Positions 24,863-38,302 of a stretch of DNA of 64,000 nucleotides are shown in pieces. Location of the stretch: assembly GCF_032854445.1 (NCBI RefSeq), contig NC_088302.1:27865080-27929079 (forward strand), read 5' to 3'. The first letter of the stretch is position 1; every line of letters starts with the position of its first letter. This DNA comes from Liolophura sinensis (lineage: Eukaryota > Mollusca > Polyplacophora > Chitonida > Chitonidae). A program made the translations under genes and the position numbers. The notes under the pieces were generated by a model. That model saw only the letters and a program-made list of their open reading frames with translations. It ran no database searches and was not told the DNA's origin.

Positions 24863-25687
24863 CATTGTCCTGTGGCTAACACTGTGAAACTCCACTATAT
24901 CAACTTCCCATTGTCCTGTGGCTAACCCTGTGTTACTCCACCATATCCACTTTCCATTGTCCTGCGGCTAACACTGTGCTACTCCCCTATGTCAACTTCC
25001 CATTGTCCTGTGGCTGACCCTGTGCTACTCCACTATATCAACTTCCTATTGTCCTATGGCTAACCCTGTGTTACTCCACTATATCAACTTTCCATTGTCC
25101 TGCAGCTGACCCTGTGTTACTCCACTATATCAACTTCCCATTGTCCTGTGGCTAACCCTGTGCTACTCCCCCATATCTACTTCCCATTTGTCCTGTGGCT
25201 GACCCTGTGTTACTCCACCATATCCACTTCCCATTGTCCTGCGGCTAACCCTGTGCTACTCCACCATATCCACTTTCCATTGTCCTGCGGCTAACCCTGT
25301 GTTACTCCACCATATCCACTTCCCATTGTCCTGCGGCTAACCCCGTGCTACTCCACCATATCCACTTCCCATTGTCCTGTGGCTAACCCTGTGTTACTCC
25401 CCTATATCAACTTCCCATTGTCCTGTGGCTGACCTTGTGCTACTCCACTATATCAACTTCCCATTGTCCTGTGGCTGACCTTGTGCTACTCCACTATATC
25501 AGCTTTCTATTGCCCTGCGGCTAACCCTGTGCTACTCCACCATATCTACTTCTCATTGTTCTGCAGCTGACCCTGTGTTACTCCCCTATATCAACTTCCC
25601 ATTGTCCTGCGGCTAACCATGAACTACTCCACTATATCAACTTCCCATTGTCCTGCGGCTAACCCTGTGCTACTCCACTACATCAAC
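24863..25687. repeat. 46-bp minisatellite, 18 copies
   Basis: Each unit has CATTGTCCTG, GGCTAACCCTGTG, TACTCCAC and ATATCAACTTCC; nearly all are 46 bases, with one of 47. Variants are shared by blocks of units: CTGTGG, CTGCGG or CTGCAG, and ACTATATCAAC or ACCATATCCAC. Units 9-11 carry the CCATATCCAC form together, suggesting amplification in blocks. The short frames over it are not genes. Confidence 0.97.
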
Positions 25688-26623
25688 AATTCAGACCATG
25701 CAAACTGTGTTTTGCCAATACGTTGTAGTACTTATAAGGATTCTATTTGTCGAACATCTCTTGCCGTAGCTTATTCGTCTACGGTCTCACTCGACTTTTA
25801 ACAACGGTATAACACGCACAGTTATAAGGGACAACACGTTTCAGTTCCCTTTAGAATCAAGGACGTCCTGTTTATTTCAGCCATGGATAGAAGCTGCAAG
25901 TAGGTGACGCTACAAAGGCTGACACTGTTTGCCGATAACACATGTATGTCGACAAATACACGGGCTTAAACATCAGCCTGATCAAATAATAGGATATCCG
26001 TATTTGTTTTCCCTTTCCTCTGAGATATTAAAAACGCCATTAGCCCAATCAATGCTTTAGCTAAGGGGTGGAAACGGGGAAAAAACAGCAGTTCATGGCC
26101 TAATCGATGGCATTCTTAGTTTCAACTGTGTGTTGTGCATGGAATATGGAGATTTCCAAGACTGAATGAAGAAGTGTTTGGTTCGAAACGAAATGCTGAC
26201 AGATTTACTGATGAATTTTTGCTTCTCCAGTCCATTTACTGACTTTTATAGATGAGCAGTTTGACTGAAAGATTTGCTAACGTCACAATATCAGCATTGA
26301 TCGTATTGTAAATTATCTCTATGAACAATCAATCAACATAGCTTGATTCTTGTCCAGATTGATTGTTGAATTTCTAGCTAGCTTGATCCATTTATTGCCT
26401 GATTCAATCAATTATTGATCAGTGCATCCAAACCAACCAAAATAATACGACAAAAAAAGGTATTTGCTGTGATTAAGAACATACCTTAAAAACTTTAAAA
26501 TATAACCACAAACCCTTATCCTGTGAAAGTTCATTAACAGAGGTGCCGAGTGTTGTACTTGTACTAGCGCAATCACAAACAACACGATTTAAAGCATTGT
26601 CAGATATCTTTCCTATGCATGTT

Positions 26624-26688
26624 TTCATTTAATTGGTGTTTTACGCTTCACTTAAGAATATTTCACTTACGGTACACGACAGCGAGCA
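26624..26688 (-). repeat. SINE A tail fragment, minus orientation
   Basis: TTAATTGGTGTTTTACGCTT, CACTTAAGAATATTTCACTT and ACGACAGCGAGCAGC match the SINE A 3' end read in reverse; it breaks off in the CGGCGGCCAGC region. Confidence 0.8.
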
Positions 26689-28677
26689 GCAAATGTCGCT
26701 GCTGTTGCTGTGATGTGCTGTTAATCACGAATTTACGATTATTGTAACGGCATTTACAGTTTGGATTCGCGTCAACATTAGTTGGTCAACTGAAATTGTC
26801 TAGTTTACAGACATCATTTCATACTTAAGAAAATAGAGCCCGAAAGCAAACAACTTTTCCATAGAACATAAATCTATGCTGGTTTCAAAAGACAAAACTT
26901 ACTCATTTATATGCATGCTTAAGTGCAGTTTTTAGCATACCAATGTCTAAAGAGTTACATTTGTAGATAAAACATAACCTGTTGACAGCTTAAGGTGGTA
27001 GCCCATCCCTACATCCTCATTTGTTTACCCCTGACTTTATTTTTAACCTCTGTACTCCACCGGGAGAATTCGATATGTGACGGGCAAACATCGGACAGGA
27101 GAAGCTTTGAAGAACAGAAGTGTGAAAATGCTGACATACTGTGAGGGATTTCAGCGACTGTGGGGATAGTGAAGTAACACAATCCTAGGACAAACACACG
27201 TTAGACTTTTACCATTCCCAAATGCAGTAGCATGTTGTCCCTTTACTTGATGCCCACGCGACATATACGGTGGAAGTGGCGGTACTTCCTTGGTCAATAC
27301 AATAGCCTTAGGAAGGTGATCCTGGGGTCCCGCCTAATGTTTGCCCTTACGGGATGTTCAGAAATCACCACTCTGTTGATCGAAACAGCCCATCCGTTCT
27401 GACAATGTAACAGTACTAGAATCTTTGAATGGCCGTGAAAGTAAATCAGAGACTGACTATCTAACATTGAAAAAAATAACCCTCAGCTTATTTAATAATG
27501 GTTTTATTGGATTATAGATATGATGTCTTGAATTCAACAAACTTACCCATCTCGTTGCGTTCAGCATCTACACGCTTATGAATGGATTTGTACGATACTT
27601 CTAACAACAGGGCTTTCCCAAATACTTTGGAAGCTCAACTACAAATCGGTGGACACAGACTCTTGCTCTCGTAACAAATTGGTGAATTTAGTGGTTTTCT
27701 CATATTGTCCATTCTTGAAACGTTTGCACACAGGTGGATGTGAGTTTAATGTTAAAATCAATTGGCCTCGAGGTTTGACGCGTTCCTGCTAGTAGGTGCC
27801 TGACTGTGAAGTCACTGTAGGCTCCACCATCAGTTGTTACAAGATTCTGAACGACAAAACGGTAAGACTACACGTAACATCTAAACTGGATATCGTTTGC
27901 ACCTGTTTATAACAACACAAATTTATTGATTTGTCTTGCCATCGAAGATATTCTTCCCATTTATTGCATTCACATCTATCCGTAACCCAGTTCCAAATTA
28001 CACATCAAACCGTCTCCCCGTGGGTTTTTTCTGGCCTGTTTATGTGACTGTCATCAGAGATCGACTGTGTTCGGTGAGGAAATAACATAATAACCCGTCT
28101 AGGGTTACAGCTCTGGTATCACAAAGGTAATCCAGTGAATGCACCCACATGTAAAACAATATACTTGTTTCCATTAGAGTATGTGATGCTATTTCCAATG
28201 ACCGGTCTGGGAAATATCTCCCGATGAATTTCAAATGCCTGGTGTTATATAATTTAATAACTCAGTCTGCAATTTTTTTTTCACCCTGCCCCTGAATGCG
28301 AATGTTCTTGCAGTAATTCCTCTAACTTATTCTAGGCAACGAAAATGCCTTTAATATATCACAATCCGATGTTTAGTGTTAAATTTTTGCACATCCCCTA
28401 AGTATCTGATATACATTGTAAGGTGCCCGCAGCCATGACCTTGTCAGTAAATATTTGTGCACATTTCTCACGCGAATGCTGCGTCCGTAAATATCAATGC
28501 GACGCTAGATTTCTGCTAACATCAACGTGCAAATACATTTCCAGTGAAATTATTTAGAGACATGCAACCTTCCCTCACGCAAGACATGCGTGCTCTTTGA
28601 CCTTTTCATATGATTGTATATTAAATGGGATGAGAACACAGCATTTTGAGTACTCATAAACCAGTGATATCTAAAAA

Positions 28678-28816
28678 ATTACAACTAACATCACTGCATT
28701 ATTTACCTAACTTCTCCGTTAATCATTGTGTAGGAGCGTGTAAATTGCTGCTATTTAAGCATTTAAATGAACAGTTAGATTACAACCTTAACTGAGATAA
28801 ACTGACAAGATGCCCG
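28678..28816 (+). repeat. Dispersed repeat family C, copy 3
   Basis: AACTAACATCACTGCATTAT, ATTGCTGCTATTTAAGCATT, TAAATGAACAGTTAGATTAC and AACTGAGATAAACTGACAAG. It is the best preserved copy and defines the family order. Confidence 0.65.
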
Positions 28817-30040
28817 AGAGTAATGTTACTCTCAGTGCTGTGATTTTTTATATTTATATCTACTTTATATTTGTATTTATACTTCATGTACGCCATTTAT
28901 CACTAAAAAATACTGATTGAATGATTGATTAATTCATTTATTGGTTTGATTTGCTGACTAGTTATTTAAGTCAATTGAAACTAGTGTTATTTGTACTCGT
29001 TTTATTCATTTCATAAGTAATTAATCATGTGGAGCAGTAATACTGTCAGTGTCTAAGTTTCCGTGAGAAAGGGGTCATCTTGTACCTTGATATGGTAACT
29101 CCTTAGTTCCATGGAACTTCAGTCAAATGTCCTGTACTTAAACTTGGTACTTTGGGGGGTTATCCCTCATTTTATCACGAAAGGAACTAAATCATATTTT
29201 TATGTAAGAATTTAAGAAATAGTAATTCTTTATTTAGTTACTGCTGCTCATTATAATACAGTAACTGTAAGAGTTGAAATGTTAGATAGAGGTGCGCGCA
29301 GGCAGATGAGTCTGTTCTGAAGCGTATGTATCTAAATTTACAGGCGTCGACGTTTAACGTCGTTGAAAAATGTAAATTATAATAGAATACTCGATACTCA
29401 CCGTAATAAACTGGTGTGCCTTCACAATGAATCCTTAACATATTGTATTTGTACACTCAATCCTCTCACTGTGTTATAAAAATCACCTTTTGTTTTGATT
29501 TTGGGCTCTTTTCTTGCAAAATACGTTGATGCCAATACACATATGAAGACATTGACCTTAAAACATAAAGTACACGCATTATTTCAGTAAATATATCTAC
29601 ACCTTCGTCAAAAAGAGTAAAACGGTCGTCTTCGAATCGATCTGTCAGCCGTTATGAAATAATCGGCTTAGTTATAGCAGGACTTGTGCAGATGTTTGTA
29701 TCGATCCACGACTTTACCTTTGTAAGCTTACACAAATTAAATCCACACTCACCGAATTGACAAGCCGTGCTGAACATCTTACACGCATGTACCAAGGCCA
29801 TTGTGACTCCGGTGAAAGTGAATCTGTCTAGATCATGTGGGTTGGATAAGTCGCTTATTCAAAAGAAAATATGCACATTTATATATATGTTGTTTTTTTT
29901 TGTACATATTGGTACATAAGTCCTATTTTTACAACTCTAAAACCAAACGGCTTACACACGCATTGGGGGCTGGTACTTCGCTTCTCTTGTCACACAGTTT
30001 ATCTGTTGGTCAGTTCAGAGCTGTTATGAAAATGTAATCT

Positions 30041-30268
30041 GGAGCCCTTTCCATGAAGCCAGTTTTGACTACAGTCAAAATTTGAAATGCAATTTTAGGG
30101 CTAATTTTTTTGGCTCAGTAGATAAAAAATTAACCACATCACCAATGTTATCTTAAGATAGATGTGCCAAAAATTTTATTTACATAACCAAAAACTAAGC
30201 ATTGTGAAAAGGCTTGAAATTTTGACTTTTAAGTCAGAACTGTCTTTGTTGAATTCGCCCCTGGGCTG
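30041..30268. mobile_element. MITE-like element with imperfect inverted ends
   Basis: The left end has AGCCC, GAAGCCAGTTTTGACTACAG and TCAAAATTTGAAAT. The right end, read in reverse complement, has AGCCC, GACAGTTCTGACTTAAAAG and TCAAAATTTCAAGC. The centre is AT-rich and non-coding. Flanks TGTAATCT and TGTAAATCT may be a worn target-site duplication. No transposase is present, so it would be non-autonomous. Confidence 0.5.
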
Positions 30269-30639
30269 TAAATCTCCATTTCATTCATACTCTTTGTCCT
30301 GTTCAGTGGTTTGTAATGTGGGTCCTGCATAATCGTCGATATTAATGTTGTTCATTCGCGAATAATGTAGCTCCATATAACTAACACAATCATTATTAAT
30401 GTGCTTTGGGAGACCGACTACTGGCATTGCCGGTGTCAGTAAAAAATGAAGAATCGTGTCTGGTGTATTTACCGTGCGGAATACGTCACGTCACACAATA
30501 AATGGAACCGGCCCATCGCTGTGGCATCACCGTCGTCATAAGTACAATACTGAAACCAACAAATAAACAAAAGACATCTTTCGTTCAATTATTACTGGTT
30601 CGAAGAAGTCATCCAGCATAATTCTTACAGTTGGTGTTA

Positions 30640-30960
30640 TTATTCTGCCTCGCCGACATATGTATAGTCCAACTTAATTGAGGCACCATTCCAAACACGT
30701 TTGCGCCAGGGACAGTACACAGTCCAGGAAGTACCAAGATTGTCAAAGTTAACGTTTTTGACCTGATCGGAGGTGGGAACCCCTTTGGAGTTGGACGAGA
30801 TCGTGGAGCCTACGTGACAACTGTCAATCGGTGAGTTGTGACAGAGAAAGGTCAACATTGCAAGTGTCAACCTTTTGGAGTCTCTGATCTTGTATTGTGA
30901 AAAGGTTGCCATTGCTTTCCTGTGATAAACGACACACATAGAATTCCCGACGCAAATCAC
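30640..30960 (-). other. Unassigned 106-codon open frame
   Basis: Ends ...WNGASIKLDYTYVGEAE and contains several Cys and Trp residues. I do not recognise a family. Length alone is not decisive in a 64-kb AT-rich window, and there is no matching upstream exon in sight. It could be the 3' exon of a minus-strand gene, an old element or chance. Confidence 0.15.
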
Positions 30961-31968
30961 GCCTGCTTAATCAATATCTTGGTATTTGATTGATAACATT
31001 TGCATTACTGCGAGAAGTTCGACCTTTGGAAATTATAGTGACTACGGCTTGCTAGCCCGAGATTTCCTAGAATTATTGGAACCAAGCCGAAGTGACAAAC
31101 GTTGTCGAAATTAAGGGGAAATTATTCACGCCTGTGTCATCATGACATTGTCGACAAGATTACAATGTTGAAATTTAATAAGAAATATCCCAACAAGCTA
31201 GGAATGTTGATGGTGAGAAACAATATAAAGACATGAAGAGAACAATAAAATTAAAATGCAGCACTTTATTGTTAAAATGATCAGGCATTCGTTTGAATCG
31301 AGGAAGGGTTCTTTTTGGATTGCTTCCTGAAAATGGTAGGCATTGAAATAGACAAAGAGAAAATATGAAAAAACAATCTGGCTGATTGAATAGTGTCTCA
31401 AGTCTTCAACAGTCCCTAACATTCGCATCCAAAAATGGAAAACTAATGAATGTAAATGTGTACGTACTTTTTCCACATTAGCTATACTGGCACTGTGGCA
31501 TTTTACTTAAATCCCTTTCAATAGTAGCTTTTATGTGATTTTAAATTTGATTACATTGTTTCACCTTATACAATCAAAATTATCAGCATATAGTCTAGCT
31601 GTGTGCAAACAAGAATAATTTTAGGACGCCCTCCCACGTAATTTTTCGTGTCTCTTTCATGCTACAAAATTATCCCTTTGCACAACGAACGTAACTGTGC
31701 CTTTACATTAAACGGTGACATTAAGCGGGATACAATTCATGTCATGCTAAATGCCTTATTAATTTTAGATAACTTAAAATAGTAATGTATTTATAGAACC
31801 TATATCAACGTCCAATAATAATGAAGATGGTACATAACCTTTTTGCACCGGCGTAGAGTGCCCATTGTTTACGTTGGATTTCTGACATACCGACGATTTA
31901 AACCTCAACAAATACATATTTGTCTGGATTAGATTACAGTGAGCTATACATGTATCACCCAAACCCAC

Positions 31969-32205
31969 AGGGACCTCAGTGGCTCAGTTGGTTAGCGCAC
32001 TAGTCTCTCACCAATGCGGTCGCTGTGAGTTCGAATCCAGCTCATGCTGGCTTCCTCTCCGGCCGTACGTGGGATGGTCGTGAGCTTTCCCCGGGCTCTG
32101 CCCGGTTTCCTCCCACCATAATGCTCGCCGCCGTCGTATAATTGAAATATTCTTGAGTACGGCGTAAAACATCAATCAAATAAATAAATAAATAAATATA
32201 AACGC
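31969..32205 (+). repeat. SINE A copy with intact A and B boxes
   Basis: Best tRNA-like head in the window: GTGGCTCAGTTGGTTAGCGC (box A) and GAGTTCGAATCC (box B), then CTTCCTCTCCGGCCGTACGT, GGGCTCTGCCCGGTTTCCTC, the CGCCGCCGTCGTAT block and an (AAAT)n tail. Flanks AAACCCACA and AAACGCACA look like a slightly worn target-site duplication. Slightly shortened after the head relative to other copies. Confidence 0.95.
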
Positions 32206-32654
32206 ACATAATTTGGTCAATCGCCAAAAGCCGTTATGATTGGTCATTTGGTGCTGTATGCCACCACACTCCATATGACGGTTGTCAGCTTAAGGGTTAG
32301 CACTTCATCAGACACCAGACACACTGACCACTTCCTGGACATTGGAGAACTCGGTCAGCGGCTCATCACAATATTGTGAAAGCATTCTGATGTCCGGACT
32401 GTGCCACTATGAAAAGTATTTATTAAATCTTTTTAATACCTCGAGAAAACCTTGATTGGACTATGGGCACATTATTTCCAGGAAAAGGTGCATTCCCAAA
32501 ATTTAACTTAATCACAAAGGTTTGTAAGCTGTCATGTAATGATTTTAAATCAAACATCAGTTCAAAGTATGTTGATCGCGTCTGACAGGACTGGGACCTA
32601 CAAATTCACAAATCTGCATGGTATTTACTCAGTCATTGAAATTAACCTATGTCC

Positions 32655-33140
32655 CATTTTTCACGGTCAGTTTTATTCGTGGAGAGAACAGAGGTAAACC
32701 ACCGACCTTTGCCGAGTTACTAAGGAGCATTCCCACATATGACGTACTGAAATGCACACCATACAGGTGGAAGAGTGAGTGAATGCTTGGGATTTAACGT
32801 TGTACTTAACAATTTTTCAGTCATATGACTATGAAGGAATCCTTAGAGTGCATGCAATGTGCCTCTCTGTTGCAGGATGGATTTCCACCGCTCTTTTATC
32901 TAGTGCTGCTTTACTGAGACGCTTTACCGAAGGCAAGTAAGCCGCACCGCCCGAGCTATTATATTGATACAGGTCAACCAATCGTTGCACTATGCCATTT
33001 ATGCTGAATGCCAAACGACTTACTCTTTTAAGGTCTTAGGTGTGACTCGAACCAGGATTGATCCTGGATCAACCGCTCACGCACTGGTGGAAGAGAACTG
33101 GTCTTCACAGTTGAACTACACAAACGGCCAGATGGTCGTT
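32655..33140 (-). repeat. SINE B copy, long, possibly composite
   Basis: Contains GATTTAACGTTGTACTTAAC, GTGCATGCAATGTGCCTCTC, ATACAGGTCAACCAATCGTT, AATGCCAAACGACTTA and GTGTGACTCGAACCAGG. The order of the last blocks matches the other B copies, and the tRNA-like head lies at the right end on the minus strand. The left 100 bases (GGTAAACCACCGACCTTTGC) recur near 51,835 and may belong to a second element. Confidence 0.6.
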
Positions 33141-33289
33141 AATTTATACAACAGGATGCAATTTAATGTTAAGTTTTAGCACGCTCCAACAATACTCGAG
33201 TTGTTTTACAGGCGCCTACAATATATTTTTTTGTTTCTAAATATCTGATTTTATCCTTTGTTTGCATTCTCTCGAGCTATGTTTGGTTC

Positions 33290-33370
33290 TGGATTTCATA
33301 TGCTCCATCAACTCGTGTGACAGAAAAATTCGTGAGTACAGTGCTAAACGTAAATCAAATAATTCAGTAA
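33290..33370 (+). repeat. Possible worn SINE A tail
   Basis: ATTCGTGAGTACAGTGCTAA followed by ACGTAAATCAAATAATTCAG keeps the TTCTTGAGTACGGCGTAAAA ... ATCAAATAAAT layout with several changes. Confidence 0.4.
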
Positions 33371-35448
33371 ATGAAATTCATGTACGCCTGCTTGGCTTGA
33401 ATTAAATTATCGTGTTTTAGAAAGTTTGTCAACGTTACTTTGTACTAAAGTAACATGCGCTGTTAGATAAGGTTTTGTGTTTTGTAACTCTGTTCTACAG
33501 TCTACGTAGCTGTTCATACACACAGGTTTAAATAAACATAATTAAATGTAAGAAGCCCATAAACATGTAAAAGTGTTTAATATAGTACAAATGGGCATAC
33601 ATTGTCAACACTTTTCCATGTTTACATAATAAACACTTTCCCATATATATAGACTTGTCACACTTCATAATACAAAGTCATGTTTCCTGGATTATTTGTT
33701 ATTATTGAAAACCTCCACCATATTAATATGTAAAAACATGCCATGCATTTACTATAATATACACATCTCTCTAAATACTAAACGTAATCTTTAAAAATGA
33801 TCACTAGGCGACGTATATTAAGTGAAACAGAAATTTGTTTATAAACTGAACGCTTACTTTTAGAGTGCAACCTGATGTTGTGAGCGTTTAATCCTCCATC
33901 CCACCTAAGAAAAAAAAACAATCAAATCACTTTCAATACACAGTACATTGCCTTACCACATTCAACACAACAGCAATGCTGTGATTTAGTTGAATCTGCT
34001 TTTCATTTTTGTCAACGTGACACCCTTTGTGTGGAACTAGAGAAATTCAAACATTAAGGATGCCATGAGAAATGTATGTAATTCGTTTAATCCGTCGGTC
34101 TTGGGACGCGTTGACTAAATGTTGTAGGAAGACAGCTACAGAGAGCCGTCAGGTGGATGTAAATAATTAACAACTAGCTAAGAGATTCACTGGTTCATTT
34201 GACGCCTTTGGGCGCATATACCGCATCATATTGGATATATGTACCTGTGTTATTCTCCACAACTGCTATGTTTGATGGGAAACCGACTGCCTTTTCCAAG
34301 ATACCTGTTACTCTGTGAACCCCAGTCTTCAAACGAAGCTCATCAAGATCAATAGTTCATTATTATACCGTATGTTCTTCATAAATAATAAACACTCGCC
34401 CTCAGAGAATACGCCATCCTGTGGTATTATTCCTTTACCTCACGTTTGATGTAAAATCAGGTAAATATTACACATCATTTACAGTCAGCAATCCCAGAAT
34501 TCCATCACTCTCTTGGCAATCCCGCTGGCACAAAGCCCATGACGACGGCAACAGCGTTACACGGAGAATATTATTGCGACAGTTCAGGCGTAATTGAGGT
34601 TCAAACTACGCCTTGTAATTAAGTCTACCAATTTCTTCATACCGTTTTCTACTACATGCTTTCGTCCTTTGCTGCAGACATATATGTAACATTTGTCTAT
34701 TATGTTCCTTAAGTGATATTACTTTAAATAAATTAGTTGATCAAGAACATACATGATATCGTTTACAGAGCTGAGAGTTTCTCAACAAATGAGTCTATCT
34801 GACTAACCAGTGTTTACATAAACGTACGAATTTCCTCGATTGTTTACCTTCAGTTATGTTCCATCGAGTGGGTACAGTAAGGACAATGTATAGATAGTGT
34901 TTTCAGAATTCTCTGTAATATTTTACACAAGTTAAGTTTTATATTTCTGTCAGAAAAGCGAGTTTGTGTTGTCAGATGCAACCGTTCGGTGTTCATGTGG
35001 GCATAATATACATGGGGCTGATTATCAGTCCCGGTATACTGTTATACAATAAATATTTACTGGAAAAACATACCGTTTACGATGAATCATCAAAGATAGC
35101 ACCATTTCATCATGGTGTGAAACAGATAACAGCTGTTATGAATTCCAGTCTTTGTATGGTTCTATCACGTTTACAGCTGTTTGAGTGCGTGAGACTGTAG
35201 ACATCTCTGCTTGGTTGAGCAATTTCTCACACCAAATTGTACCATTGTTTTCCTAACAGAAGATGTCAACTTCTGAAATTATGAATTGGCCAGTCTGCAA
35301 GCTTGTTAATAGTGTCCTTTCATAACTGAGAGAAATTCAGGAAGAAATTCAAAAACAGTAACAAGCCTTAGTAGACACTGTGCTTAGTAAAAATTCATTT
35401 TAATAAGCAGTTCGTCTGTCACTGAATCCAGCTAAATTACTAGGAACG

Positions 35449-35471
35449 CCCCCCCCCCCACAAAAAAAAAA
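35449..35471. repeat. Homopolymer C11 followed by A10
   Basis: Eleven C residues, an AC, then ten A residues. Prone to length error and polymorphism. Confidence 0.95.
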
Positions 35472-37291
35472 TCGCGGGTCATTGTCAATATAGGACGGAG
35501 TATCAAGAGGTCCTTGTTGACCTCATACAAGTTTGACCTTTATAGCCTTTATCTAGTGAACTTTCACACGGTTCCTGAAGGGAGTTTCATTCCGCTATAC
35601 TTCCTCTCACACGTTAGCAATGGTGAAGCTGTCAGGGATTAATACCGACATTTTTTCATCAGCGTGAGAGATATCCTCAGACTTCCTCAGGCGACGTCGA
35701 CACATAGGACTGCCATCAGGTTTTTATATTTAAGGCGTACAGAATACCAGAGATATAACTCTTCTGTCGATTTATCCGCTTGTTTCAGCATCCGGTTGAA
35801 AAATGACGAAAACGTCCCAAGGTTTTCTTCATGCAATGGCTATGTATATGAAGCCCTAGTTATTTTGTCATTAACCTCATTAAGATTTTCAAATGTAAAA
35901 GATCCAAAATATGAATGCAATATAGAGAGTTTTGTGCATTTCTTACTCTGTGTTTATAAAAAGCAAATGTTTTCAGCAGAAGATGCAGTCGGCTTCTAAC
36001 AGTAAGTTACATAAGACGAAGGTCATTTGAATTTAATTTCATTTTTTAAATTTTATTCTGAAAACAGTGGTCGTGGAGAATGACAACAAATTAAGCGAGA
36101 TCGCATACGCTCCTTTCACACTCCAGAAATGCCATGCCATATTCTGTGACTTACGCCTTTTCACTATTTTATCTGATGTAGTATTTACACATGCTGTTTG
36201 TAACAAATGTGATGTGGCTGGATTATTACAGTTCTTTATCACATATATAGACCGAAGATTGGTTGCTATACTGTCATGAAAGCAAGGTATTGTTCGCTAG
36301 ATATAATGCCTTTGCCTCTTTGGGGTAACATTTGTGGGGAATAAATTCCTTTCCTGATGAGCAAAACATAAATAAATAATGAAATACGAATGAATTGACA
36401 TTTGAAACAAATTAAGTCAAAGTCCCTGGTGGATAGTGCGTTCCTTCCAGATATATTGCTAATCCTTGAATACACTCAGTCTGTGGAACCCAGCGCTGGC
36501 TAAATATTATTGAGCCATATTCCTCCGGGAATGTGGATTGAAGCTTGCTCTTCAAGGATACACCTGTTTCCAATACACAGCTCCATAAGTATGCCCGCAA
36601 TTAATTATTTTTTACTTTCCTCAATGTATATGCTGTGTAATTCCCATGTATTTATAATTTCGTTTCAGTGTCGGATCGTGCCAAACGAAGAATCGACCTA
36701 TCATCTCCACCGTCAGTCAATATCTTTCATCCAAATAGTTAGTTTAATACACAATGTTCCTCGCATGGGATCACTCTTTCAGATTTACTGAGGTAACCGC
36801 CTTGGTTCCACCCAAAAAGAGATCAAGCAAGTGTATCTCTGTCAGATAACTGCAGTTTAGCCTCTATGTGGCTATGTGATTACCTTTATCAATTTCTAAG
36901 GTCCGAATAAGTATCTATGCGTAATTCTTGGTTTATTACCACGACCTTCGCATGTAGGTATTAACATCATCAAGAAAGTCATTCGTTAATGTTCATACTC
37001 ACACGTTCCGTTGATTAGCCCAGAAGTTCTTGATCCATGTATATCAAGATCTAGATCCTGTCTTTAGTTTATGAACAGCTTTGTATTTTAACGTGGTCTA
37101 GAAGAGAGACATTGTAATCCTCAAAACTGATTGAGTAATGACCTTGTTTGGTTCATTTTGCTTCAAACAGGCTGTTTTAAAAAATTATTGGATTTGACTA
37201 AATAATTACAGCTTACAGACTCACTGGCAACACCACAGCTAAAACTAGGATAAAGAATGATCATTTTTCATGGCCATACAAGTGTGGATGT

Positions 37292-37681
37292 TTAACATTG
37301 TCCACATGAGTGTTTCGGCCATCTAACGAGACTGGGAATATTGCAAGCGTGGTCTATCCTAAGTAAATACAATGCCACATATGCAGAGCAGGGGGCCAAA
37401 GCAAGGTATCCGTGAGACGTAAATGGACACCAAATCGGAATAGGTATTGGTTTCTTCCCAATCAAAAGAAGATGTTTGTTGTTAGGCCTCAAATTCACAA
37501 GTTCGGGACTTCTATTATCCACACTTACCGGGCGAGCAATGCTGTTAACCTGTGGTGAGTGTAAATCATAACTGAAACCAATCTTTCCCATACTGACGTA
37601 CGTATTCGATCCCTCCATTCCATTCCTCGATTTTCTGTGCGTGTCATAATGATTTCTAAACTGGGTTGAGTAGGAGATCAC
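37292..37681 (-). other. Unassigned 129-codon open frame
   Basis: Among the longest minus-strand frames. It contains LVNLRPNNKHLLLIGKKP and PIPIPIWCP; no family recognised, no repeat overlap seen, and no splice partners identified. Lies inside putative intron 1 on the opposite strand. Confidence 0.15.
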
Positions 37682-38302
37682 CGAAGGTGAAAAGTCATGT
37701 GTTCACAGAAATAACAGGATTCATTTCTAATTTGAAACGAAGACAAAAAGCAGTTACCGCTGAATTGTGTGTTGACAAGACAAACGCATTGCGGTCAGGG
37801 CTGTGCTATAAATTAGTACTGGTTGCGTTTTGATGTGATATTAAATAATGATTTTCGCAGCACGTAAACTGTAATAAGTCCCCTCGAGGCTTGCTAGAAA
37901 AACCCAGCCACTTCACTTTGGAGTAATTATTGTGATTATCTGCTGCTGCTCTAATGTAATAACTTGAGATGAGTAAAACTTTAAGGCAAAGCGCCATGCT
38001 GAAAACTGTCTCGTTGATTGGCCAATGTGTTGGCTCAAATAAGTTTTATTTCATTTCTGATGTTTCTTTATTCAGTAATTCGTTTACCTTTTCTAAGCCT
38101 AATGTGTGTGTTATCTTGTGACGATAACATTATTTCTAAGTTACCTAGACTGGTGCTACTGGTAAGGTTGGTATTCCTGCCACGAGGTACGGGGGGTCAG
38201 GGTTCAATGCCGGCCATGTCCATTGAATTTTTTGATTTCCCCGCTATCATTGTATGGTGACAATAAGCGATCAGTGACTTACCCTGTACACTCATATAAA
38301 TG

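Noticed and set aside
24863-25687. A CRISPR array
   Set aside because: The units are directly adjacent with no unique spacers; it is a minisatellite in a eukaryotic genome.
31970-32045. A tRNA gene
   Set aside because: Box A and box B are present, but the sequence runs straight into the SINE body and lacks a closed acceptor stem; it is a SINE head.
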